Positions 13,239 to 20,767 of a stretch of DNA of 64,000 nt are shown here, piece by piece. Source of the DNA: Roseiarcus sp963770035. GTDB lineage: Bacteria; Pseudomonadota; Alphaproteobacteria; Rhizobiales; Beijerinckiaceae. The notes under the pieces are model-generated. The model was given only the letters and a program-made list of their open reading frames with translations, did not search any database and was not told where the DNA came from. Position 1 is the first letter of the stretch. Every line of letters begins with the position of its first letter. The position numbers were made by a program, and so were the translations under genes. The stretch lies in the NCBI GenBank assembly GCA_963770035.1, contig CAVYON010000045.1, positions 1-64,000 of the forward strand. Reading direction: 5' to 3'.

Positions 13239-15309
13239 ATGCGGGACGAACGCGCGGAAAAGCGGAAAGACAAGTTGACGATAGCGACCGCCGCCTTTCC
13301 CAGACACGTCCCGCGCGGTGATCGCGCGGTTGTCGGTGTCGAGCTGGGCGTCGAGCCGCCGATCCGCCTCGGCGACGACCGCCTCGACAGAGCCGATCGA
13401 CGGCGCGCCTCGCTGAGATGGCTCGCCGGCGCTGCGCTCACCGGATTGAGCGGAGTTGCGCTGATCGGCGCAGCCCTTTACTTCGATCTTGACAGCCAGT
13501 CGAATTTTGCCGAGGCCCCAGAGTTCGTAACGAACGCCGCCCCGACAGATTCGGAAGAAGGCGTCAACCTCGGCAAGGGCGACCGGCTCCTGCGCCCGGT
13601 CAATATCGTCTCCGACAAGCAGACCTACAGCGTTCCGACTACGATCAAGGTCGGCGACAAGGAGGTGGTGAAGGAGCGGGCCTTCACACGGCTGCAGACG
13701 ACCCTCACCTTGACGCCGACCGGTTTCGCCGACGCGGTCCCACCCTTCAATCCGCTCAAACTTACAAATAGTTCCACCGCCACGGACGCCGCGCCGGACC
13801 CGGGACCGGTCCAGGACGACGCCGAGGTCACCTTTCGCACGACGGACCTGACTGCCGAAGAGTCCAGTCTCGCAACCGGCGAGCTGTCGGCGACTGAGGC
13901 GGAAGCCCAAGTCGTCGAGACGCTGAAAGCGCAACCCGAAATGCCGCGGACCCCCGCCCAGCCGCTGCCGCCTCAGCTGATGCTGATGCGGACAAGCCAA
14001 GCCACGGGCGACAGGCCCGGGTCAGCACTCGCCTACGCGACCCCCGGCAACTTCACCTCCAGCGCGCCGTTCGCCTCGATCGAAGTTCGCATGATTCCGG
14101 AAAACGTCACCAACGTCGCTAAGTCGTCCGGCTCCGACGACGCCTCGCCGAGCGAGAAGCTCGTTCAGATGCGGCATGGCGAAACCTTCGAGGACGTCCT
14201 GCGAACCAACGGCGCAACGCCGGAAGCGGCAGCCGCAATCTTGGCGGCTTTCGGCGTCAAGCACGGCGAATCACCGGTCGCCGAAGGCCAGAAGATCCTC
14301 CTGCTCCCGCTGGAGCCGAGCACGCGCGGAGAAAAGCCGAAGATCGCCCGGGTCTCGGTCTACGCCGACGACCAGCTCAAAGCCAGGGTCGCGATCGACG
14401 ACGCAGGAGGTTATGCGCCCGTCTCGCTCAAGGCGACGGTCGGGCCGCGCAAGCCGGCAACCGCCTCGAACGAATTCGGGCGGCATGAGCCTTTACGAAA
14501 GCCTTTATGAGACCGCGCTCAAACAGAGGCTGCCCAAGCCGATCATCGACCTCCTCGCACGGATTTTCTCCAACGACGTCGATTTTCAGCGAGCCACGAA
14601 CCCCGGCGATTCCATCGAGGCCTTCTATTCCAATCCAGACGACATCGATCCGCGGCCCGAACTCCTTTACGCAACGATAGCGGTTCACGACCAGACTTTT
14701 CGATACTATCGGTTCCAGGCGCCGGACGACAACAGCGTCGACTATTACGACGAGAGCGGCCGGTCGAGTCGAAAGTTTCTACTGCGAAAGCCCATCGCCG
14801 AGGGAGACATCACATCTCCGTTCGGCATGCGCTTCCACCCCATTCTGGGCTTCACCCGCATGCACACCGGCGTCGACTGGGGCGCGCCGATCGGGACGCC
14901 GATCTTCGCCGCCGGCAATGGGGTGATCATCAAGGAGGGGTGGGACTCCGGCTACGGACGCCGGGTCGAGATCCAGCACGCCAACGGGTACGTAACGACC
15001 TACAATCACATGTCCGGCTTCGGTCGCAGCGTCTCGGAGGGCGCCCGCGTCGTCCAGGGCCAGGTCGTCGGCTATCTCGGCCAGACCGGGCTCGCGACCG
15101 GACCGCACCTGCACTATGAGGTGATCATCAACGGCAACTTCGTCGACCCGATGGCCATCAAGCTCGCCCGCACCCGCGAGTTCGACGGCAGGATGCTGGC
15201 GGTCTTCAGGCGCGAACGCGACCGGATCGACCAAATCCGGTCCCAGGCGCCCTCCGCCGCGGCCGAGGCGATCGAGAAACCCGCCGGTATGACAGCCAGG
15301 CTCAACTAA
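13239..15309 (+). CDS. M23/LytM-family metallopeptidase, frameshifted
   Basis: Periplasm-facing zinc endopeptidase or LytM-type amidase activator acting on peptidoglycan. One membrane anchor lies near residues 62-82 (WLAGAALTGLSGVALIGAALYFD), so the protein is type II bitopic with a long low-complexity linker. Frame 3 is open to about 14475, where GGMSLYESLYET continues in frame 1; a one-base error at 14475-14482 joins them. The C-terminal LytM domain keeps the zinc ligands in MHTGVDWGAP and GPHLHYEV, so it looks active. Start at ATG 13239. Its stop overlaps the convergent gluQ stop by 8 bases. Similar anchored M23 proteins occur across Hyphomicrobiales. Confidence 0.85.
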
Positions 15310-16201
15310 GCGCGAAGCCGAACGCGGCCTCGACCTCGGCCGAGAATAATAACGCGCATTTAACCGCCTCTGCTGTCACGCCTTGAGCCCGGATGGCGGC
15401 AAGCGACGGCGAGCGCCGGCTCTTCGACAGCTTGTCGCCATGGCCGTCAAGCACAAGGCGGTGATGTCGATAGCGCGGCGTGGGGAGCCCGAGCAGTTCC
15501 TGGAGCAGGCGGTGGACAGAGGTTGCGGCGAGGAGATCCCTGCCCCTCACCACGTCGGTGACGCGCTGGAGGCCGTCGTCGACCGTCACCGCCAGATGAT
15601 AGCTTGCGGCGAGGCCCCGACCCCGCACGATGACGTCGCCCCAGACGGCCGGGTTGGCGGTATGCGCATTGGCGTTCTCTCCTTCGCCAAACTCGAGCCA
15701 AGCCATTTGCGCTGGCGCGCACCCGCGAGCGCGACCCATGTCCAGCCGCCACGCGACTTTTTCCCCGCGCTCGAGCCGGGCTCGCCGCTCCGTCTCCGGT
15801 AGGGCGCGGCAACGGCCCCCGTAGAGCGGGGCGCCGTCGGGATCGCGGCCGATGGCGGAGCGCGCGACATCCGCCCGGCTGCAGAAGCACGGGTAGACGA
15901 GACCTCGCGCGCGGAGACGCTCGAAGGCTGCCGCATACGCCTCGCCATGCTCGCTTTGCCGCCTGAGCGGCCCGTCAAAACGCACGCCAAGCCATCGGAG
16001 ATCATCAAGGATCGCGGTCTCGTAAGCGGCCTTGCAGCGTGTTCGATCGAGGTCTTCAATGCGCAGCAGCAGGCGTCCGCCATGCTCCCCGGCTGAACGC
16101 TGGTTCAAGAGCGCGGAATAGGCGTGTCCGAGGTGCAGGAGGCCGTTGGGCGTCGGGGCAAACCGGAAGACAGGCGAAACGGAATCGATGGTCGGGCGCA
16201 T
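15302..16201 (-). CDS. gluQ: Glutamyl-Q tRNA(Asp) synthetase
   Basis: Truncated glutamyl-tRNA synthetase paralogue that activates glutamate and attaches it to queuosine at position 34 of tRNA-Asp. The 299-residue protein has the class I HIGH-type motif (FAPTPNGLLHLGHAYSAL), the KMSKS-type DKLSKS near the C-terminus, the zinc-site cysteines in CFCSRADV and GRCRAL, and lacks an anticodon-binding domain, which fits the family. The start ATG at 16201 (MRPTIDSV) is favoured over one 21 bases upstream because it sits directly before conserved sequence. The divergent glycosylase start overlaps it (CATG). Confidence 0.93.
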   Translation of the reverse strand: MRPTIDSVSPVFRFAPTPNGLLHLGHAYSALLNQRSAGEHGGRLLLRIEDLDRTRCKAAYETAILDDLRWLGVRFDGPLRRQSEHGEAYAAAFERLRARGLVYPCFCSRADVARSAIGRDPDGAPLYGGRCRALPETERRARLERGEKVAWRLDMGRARGCAPAQMAWLEFGEGENANAHTANPAVWGDVIVRGRGLAASYHLAVTVDDGLQRVTDVVRGRDLLAATSVHRLLQELLGLPTPRYRHHRLVLDGHGDKLSKSRRSPSLAAIRAQGVTAEAVKCALLFSAEVEAAFGFALS

Positions 16202-16943
16202 GACGGACAAGCGGATGCACAAGCCGAAGCCGCGAGCAAGCCTGGCGAGGTCGAAGGCGCCGCGGCGGAAAACGTATCATCCGGGTCCGCCGATCGTCGA
16301 CGAGGGGAGTCTGCGCGACGGCGTCGACGCGCTGTTGCGAAAGGATCCCGAACTCGTCGGACGGCTTCTCGACGTCGGCGGCCCGACGCCGCTGCGCCGG
16401 CGCGATCCGGGCTTTGCCGGTCTCGCCGCAATCATTGTCTCGCAGCAGGTATCGGTCGCCAGCGCAACCGCGATTTTGCGCAGACTCGAGGCCCGTATTG
16501 CGCCGCTCGAGGCGGCGCGACTGGCGGTCGCGACCGACGCGGACTTGCGTGGCTGCGGTCTCTCCGGCGCGAAGATCCGCGCTCTGCGGGCGGCGGCGGC
16601 GGCGGTCGCTGCCGGCAGACTCGACCTGGAAGGCCTCGCCGCGTTTGACGCGGAGGACGCCCACGACGCCCTTTTGACGGTGAAAGGCGTGGGCCCGTGG
16701 ACTGCAGACATCTTTCTCCTGTTTTGTCTAGGCCATCCGGACGCCTTTCCTGCCGGCGATCTCGCCCTGCAGGAGGCTGCGAAGCTGGCGCTCTCCCTGA
16801 AATCCCGGCCAGACGCCGCGCGCCTCGAGCGGATCGCCGAGCGCTGGCGCCCCTGGCGGGGCGTGGCGGCGCGTATGCTGTGGGCCTACTACCGGGCGGT
16901 GAAAGCGCGTTCGGGGATAGCCCTCGCCGACCGATCGGGCTAA
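16200..16943 (+). CDS. AlkA-type 3-methyladenine DNA glycosylase
   Basis: Helix-hairpin-helix base-excision repair glycosylase that removes alkylated purines. The HhH motif is LLTVKGVGPWTADIFLLF, followed by the catalytic Asp in PAGDLALQEA; the SQQVSVASATAILRRLE helix is typical of AlkA and DNA-3-methyladenine glycosylase II. Start is taken as ATG 16200, with ATG 16215 as alternative; the first 25 residues are basic. No adjacent Ada or AlkB gene is present, so alkylation induction cannot be judged. Length of 247 residues is normal. Confidence 0.88.
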   Translation: MTDKRMHKPKPRASLARSKAPRRKTYHPGPPIVDEGSLRDGVDALLRKDPELVGRLLDVGGPTPLRRRDPGFAGLAAIIVSQQVSVASATAILRRLEARIAPLEAARLAVATDADLRGCGLSGAKIRALRAAAAAVAAGRLDLEGLAAFDAEDAHDALLTVKGVGPWTADIFLLFCLGHPDAFPAGDLALQEAAKLALSLKSRPDAARLERIAERWRPWRGVAARMLWAYYRAVKARSGIALADRSG

Positions 16944-16977
16944 GTCCAACGCCTCGACTCAAAGGAAAGCCAACGGC

Positions 16978-17673
16978 ATGAGCGTCGCGCTCGACGGACC
17001 CCGGATACCGCCCGGCAGCGGCAGGGCGAAGGCGCTCGTGGTCTTCCTGCACGGATATGGGGCGGATGGGAACGACCTGATCGAGATCGGCCGTCAATGG
17101 CGGACGCTGCTGCCGGACGCGGCATTCGTGTCGCCGAATGCGCCTGAGCGCTGCGCCGCCGCGCCGACCGGGCGTCAATGGTTCGCCCTCGGCAACCGGT
17201 CGCCTGACGACCCGGCCGGCGCAGACGAACGCTGGCAGGGCGTCGTCAGCGCCCGCGGCGCGATCGACGCGTTCCTTGACGCCGAGCTTTCGCGATTGGG
17301 CCTCGACGAATCGCGGCTCGCGCTGGTCGGCTTCAGTCAGGGCGCGATGATGGCCCTGCATGTGGGACTGCGACGCCGCCTCGCTCCGGCGGCGCTGCTT
17401 GGCTATTCGGGCATGCTGGTCGGCGCCGATCGCCTCGGCGAAGCTGGCGCGCGCGATTCCCGCGGCGCTCGCCCGCCCATTCTCCTTATCCACGGCGACC
17501 AGGACCCGCTGATCCCGATCGAGGCGATGTTTGTCGCAGCCGACGCGCTTGCAAGCGCCGACATCCCAACCCAGTGGCACCTTTCCTTTGGGATTGGACA
17601 TGGCATCGATAGCGGCGGCCTGCGCCACGGCGGCCAGTTCCTCGCCAAGGCGCTCAGCCGGCGAAGGCCTTGA
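16978..17673 (+). CDS. Carboxylesterase/phospholipase (alpha/beta hydrolase)
   Basis: Small serine esterase of the acyl-protein thioesterase/carboxylesterase group. The 231-residue protein shows the oxyanion strand VVFLHGYGADGNDLIE, the nucleophile GFSQGAMMAL, the aspartate in LLIHGDQDPLIP and the catalytic His in GIGHGID. No signal peptide, so cytoplasmic. It starts at ATG 16978, 34 bases after the glycosylase stop, and probably shares its transcript. Substrate is not predictable; family members hydrolyse short acyl esters. Confidence 0.88.
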   Translation: MSVALDGPRIPPGSGRAKALVVFLHGYGADGNDLIEIGRQWRTLLPDAAFVSPNAPERCAAAPTGRQWFALGNRSPDDPAGADERWQGVVSARGAIDAFLDAELSRLGLDESRLALVGFSQGAMMALHVGLRRRLAPAALLGYSGMLVGADRLGEAGARDSRGARPPILLIHGDQDPLIPIEAMFVAADALASADIPTQWHLSFGIGHGIDSGGLRHGGQFLAKALSRRRP

Positions 17674-17716
17674 CCGCAAGCGCGAGGAAAAGCCTGCCGC
17701 CTCCATAGGGCCGCCC

Positions 17717-17745
17717 AAAAAAGGAGGCCGCCTTTCGGCGGCCTT
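17717..17745 (-). terminator. Intrinsic terminator of the MmgR-like sRNA
   Basis: On the minus strand GGCCGCC-GAAA-GGCGGCC forms a 7-base-pair GNRA-capped stem, followed by TCC and six T residues. The T-run lies only on the minus-strand side, so it terminates minus-strand transcripts. Confidence 0.85.
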
Positions 17746-17800
17746 CAAGTCTAGGGAGGAAACGCCCAAGGAGGGCACGTGCGGGCAAACTGCACCGCAC
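17717..17800 (-). ncRNA. mmgR: MmgR-like (alpha-r8 family) small RNA
   Basis: A minus-strand transcript of about 80 bases is predicted from a good promoter (TTGCAA, 17-base spacer, TAATGT) and a strong terminator, with no open frame inside. It contains the decamer TTTCCTCCCT (minus strand of 17753-17762) between two foldable parts, the invariant single-stranded motif reported for Sinorhizobium MmgR and its alphaproteobacterial relatives. A second C/T-rich stretch CCCTCCTT lies just before it. Both can pair with Shine-Dalgarno sequences. MmgR limits polyhydroxybutyrate granule formation in Sinorhizobium; a similar role is inferred here, where two phasin genes lie 35 kb away. Confidence 0.75.
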
Positions 17801-17835
17801 ACATAGACATTAGTGCTGCGCCGCACCAATTGCAA
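17791..17835 (-). promoter_or_regulatory. sRNA promoter with paired TGC-N3-GCA dyads
   Basis: The promoter elements are TTGCAA at 17830-17835 and TAATGT (minus strand of 17807-17812), spacer 17. A dyad TGCGCCGCA occupies 17817-17825 inside the spacer, and a second TGCACCGCA lies at 17791-17799 near the expected transcription start. The same TGC-N3-GCA pair occurs before the phasin gene, and this resembles operators of PHB-responsive PhaR repressors. Regulation by PhaR is inference. Confidence 0.55.
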
Positions 17836-17997
17836 GAACTTTCGTTCACGGAATCGAGCAAAAGTCGTGAGCTCGAAGGAATCTTCGTGAAAGCGGTCCT
17901 GAAAAAAAGAATCTTGGCAAAAAGTTAGCTGGATTTTATGTTTTTCGGAACCAATGGGTCCGGGCGAGCGCGCAACCGCGAGGCGGCGGCACAAAGA

Positions 17998-18040
17998 AGG
18001 CGGCAGGCCAGGAGCCCTTGCGGGCTTCGGCCTGCCGCCT
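17998..18040 (-). terminator. Long hairpin after degP
   Basis: A perfect 12-base inverted repeat (AGGCGGCAGGCC at 17998-18009 and GGCCTGCCGCCT at 18029-18040) with an inner AGCCC/GGGCT stem lies 53 bases past the degP stop. It has only a weak T-rich tail (CTTCTTTG on the minus strand), so it may work as a terminator or as a 3' RNA-stabilising element. Confidence 0.55.
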
Positions 18041-18092
18041 CATCCAGCCAGGGGCGAAGGGGGCGCCCCTGCCGCTGGACCTCTTTGCGGGC

Positions 18093-19617
18093 TTACGAGA
18101 CGGCTTGGGTGGAGAGCGCCACGAAATGCGTGCCGTTGTCGTTCTTGACCTGCATCAGCACCGACTTCTTGCCGTCGGACTTGGCCAAATCGATCGCCGC
18201 CACGACTTCGGACGGGCGGGAGACCGGCTTGCCGGCGACCATGAGGATCACGTCGCCGGTCTGAAGGCCCTTCTGCGCCGCGGCTCCGTCGGGATCGACG
18301 TCGGCGACCACGACGCCGGTCTTGCCGGCGCCCTCCACCGCGGTCGCGGGCTCGAGCGTCATGCCGAGCTTCGCCAGCGCGTCCTTACCGCCCTGCTCCT
18401 GCGTGTCGGCGCTCGCTTGACGGCTGTCCGACAGCGAGCCGAGCTGCACCTTGACCGTCTGTGTCGCGCCATTGCGGACGATCGTCAGCTCGGCGTCCTT
18501 CTTCGGTCCGAGTGCGGCGATCTTGCGGGCGAGATCGTGCGAATCGGCGACAGCGTCGCCATTCACCGCGGTGATCACGTCGCCGTCCTTGAGTTCCGGC
18601 GGCGGCCGCGGGCGAGTCCTTCTCGGCCTTGTCGACGATCGCGCCCTTGGCCTCCTTCAAGCCCAGGCTGTCGGCGATGTCCTGCGACACGGGCTGAATC
18701 TGCACGCCGAGCCAGCCGCGAGCGACCTTGCCGTTGTCCTTGAGCTGCTCGACCACGTTCTTGGCCACATCGCTGGCGATGGCGAAGCCGATGCCGACGC
18801 TGCCGCCCGACGGCGAGAAGATCGCGGTGTTGACGCCGACGACTTCGCCCTGGCCGTTGAAGGTCGGACCGCCCGAGTTGCCGTGGTTCACCGGCGCGTC
18901 GATCTGGAGGAAGTCGTCGTAGGGGCCGGCGCCGATGTCACGGCCGCGCGCCGAGACGATGCCGGCCGTGACCGTTCCGCCGAGGCCGAACGGATTGCCG
19001 ACCGCGATCACCCAGTCGCCCACCCGCGGCGACTGCGAGGCGAACGAAACGTAAGGATAGTCGGAGCCTTCCTTGACCTTTAGGAGCGCGAGATCGGTCT
19101 TGGGGTCGGTGCCGATCACGCGCGCCGCGACCGTCTTCCCCTCGGAAGTGGTGACCGTGACGTCGGTGGCGTGCTCCACGACGTGGTTGTTGGTCACGAT
19201 GTAGCCGTCGGGCGAGATGAAGAAGCCGGAGCCCTGGGCCATGCCGATATGGGGATGCTCATGCTGGGGGGCGCCGAAATGTTCGCCCATGCCCGGCGCG
19301 CCGAACTGGCGGAAGAACTTCTCGAGCGGGCTGCCCTTGGGGATGTTGGGCATGGCTTGAGAATCGCCGTCGTCGGAGGCGTTTGCCTCCTGCATCTTGA
19401 CCTTGACCGAGACGACCGCGCCTTTGACGTGGTCGACGACGTCCGCAAACGACGCCGGGCCCATCGAGGCGACGGGGGCGGCGGCGACCGCGGGATAGGT
19501 CGAGAGCGGCAGCGCCTCGATCGTTACCGCGCCGACTGCAGCGACCGCGACAGCCCCTAGCAATGCCGCGCGCACGGACTTCGGCCGGCTCGGACGAACA
19601 GAAAATAGCTTGCCCAC
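18093..19617 (-). CDS. degP: DegP/HtrA family serine protease (Do type), frameshifted
   Basis: Periplasmic serine endoprotease and chaperone for damaged envelope proteins. A signal or anchor segment covers residues 16-36 (VRAALLGAVAVAAVGAV). The trypsin-like domain keeps the triad: His in TNNHVVEHA, Asp in DPKTDLALLKV and Ser in HGNSGGPTF. Two PDZ domains follow. The frame breaks at about 18590-18600, inside the loop before DGDVITAVNGDAV in the first PDZ domain; the rest continues to 18093. This is likely a one-base error in the GCCGCC-rich run. Length with correction is about 508 residues, normal for Do-type proteases. It is monocistronic, with hairpins downstream. Confidence 0.9.
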
Positions 19618-20183
19618 GTCTTATGACTCCATGACTGGAACTTCGCCGCGACAGACTATGCCCGGCGCGATGCAGCCTTATCGCAGACAGCGTTTACGCG
19701 ACGATTTCGACGACATGAACAGTTGGTAAGCTCGACTTGCCTGATCTGGGCGGCGGCGTGTCAAAACTATGAAACGCTCGGCCGCATCGTAGGCCTTAGA
19801 GTTCGAAACCCAACCCCTGGGGCCGCTGTCGACCCGGTGTTGCCGTTCATTGTCGGCTCAGGGGGCGCCGTTTACACCAAGAACTGCGCGTCGGCGGAAC
19901 GGAAGCTCCGCGCCACCAGCGGACGCTCCAGGGGGAAGCTCTGGATGCGTCAGTTCGTCCCGTTGCTGTCCTTCAAAACGGCGTCCGAACGAACCAAAGC
20001 GCAAACAAGCGGTCTTCGGCTAAACGAGGAGGCTGCGCCGCGACTGGGCGTCCTTCGCTTTTCTCTTTCGAGCCAAGCGACAAAGCGCGGGGCGGCCGTT
20101 TACACAGCCGTGTCACTGGTCAGCCATGCGCCTCAAGGGCACTAAAACTCAATTATCCGTCGGGGAGCGCGATTCCCTCGCCG
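19618..20183. other. Intergenic region with two similar 14-15 base repeats
   Basis: About 570 bases between degP and the RES toxin gene. GGCGCCGTTTACAC at 19864-19877 and GGCGGCCGTTTACAC at 20092-20106 are near-identical direct repeats about 230 bases apart. Read on the minus strand they start TGTAAACGGC, which resembles multiple-copy ends of some insertion sequences, but no transposase is present. A 140-codon open frame on the plus strand has no family features and I do not call it. The degP promoter should lie near 19620-19700. Confidence 0.4.
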
Positions 20184-20678
20184 CTACAGAATCACTTCAA
20201 CGCTCAAACTCTCCAGCGCGGTTGCCAGACCAGGCGCCGCCGTCAGCAACCTCGGCTTTCCGGCGGTGAGCTTAGCGTGAATGGCACGGTTGAAGATTGC
20301 AATGCAGTTGGCAGCGGTCAGCCGCGAACGATAGAGGAAGCCGTCGAGCGCTGTGTGATCGTGTACGTACTGCGCGAGCTTGCGGGATTGGTCCCAACCT
20401 TTGGCCGAGGCGATGTCGGTCGACACGCCAAGCTGAAAGCAGCCATCGGTTCGCAGGTCGACCAAATAGAGCGGGACCGTCGCCGACAGCCGGGCAACGC
20501 AATGCTTCTCGAGTTCCGAGCTGAAAAGCTGGCGCGCGCCGTCGCCTTCGAAGCGGTCGCGGACGATTGTTTCGGCGATCGCCGTCGCGAGAGAAGCCGC
20601 TGCGTAGAGCGTCTGGAAATTGCCGTCGACGCTGCTGAAGCGCGCCATGCTGGGCCCGGTGCCGAGCGGGGTGTCCAT
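20184..20678 (-). CDS. RES-domain toxin (NAD+ phosphorylase/glycohydrolase family)
   Basis: RES-family protein; characterised members (MbcT, ParT, Xre-RES toxins) degrade or transfer from NAD+ and arrest growth unless bound by an Xre/MbcA/ParS antitoxin. The fold pattern is visible: ARFSSVDGNFQTLYAA, then ATAIAETIVRDRF with the conserved Glu, the mid-domain VARLSATVPLYLVDLRTDG and the C-terminal DGFLYRSR. ATG 20678 is the first standard start, but homology-like sequence (FRPKAYSRISQLAHM) extends upstream in frame to about 20768 without ATG, GTG or TTG, so the real start is probably near the methyltransferase stop and obscured by a sequence error or unusual codon. It follows the antitoxin-like C-terminus of the methyltransferase, the expected partner. 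Confidence 0.8.
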   Translation of the reverse strand: MDTPLGTGPSMARFSSVDGNFQTLYAAASLATAIAETIVRDRFEGDGARQLFSSELEKHCVARLSATVPLYLVDLRTDGCFQLGVSTDIASAKGWDQSRKLAQYVHDHTALDGFLYRSRLTAANCIAIFNRAIHAKLTAGKPRLLTAAPGLATALESLSVEVIL

Positions 20679-20767
20679 GTGTGCGAGCTGAGAGATGCGG
20701 CTATAGGCCTTTGGCCGGAACGCAGCCGTAACCTTGGCGAGGGCAACCTCGTCGAGATTTATTGTCG

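Noticed and set aside
12936..14000. 354-codon minus-strand frame opposite the M23 peptidase
   Set aside because: Low-complexity shadow of the M23 gene; it also covers the rrn promoter region.
19723..20145. 140-codon plus-strand frame beside the toxin operon
   Set aside because: No domain, unusual composition, no ribosome binding site; it spans the twin repeats and looks non-coding.
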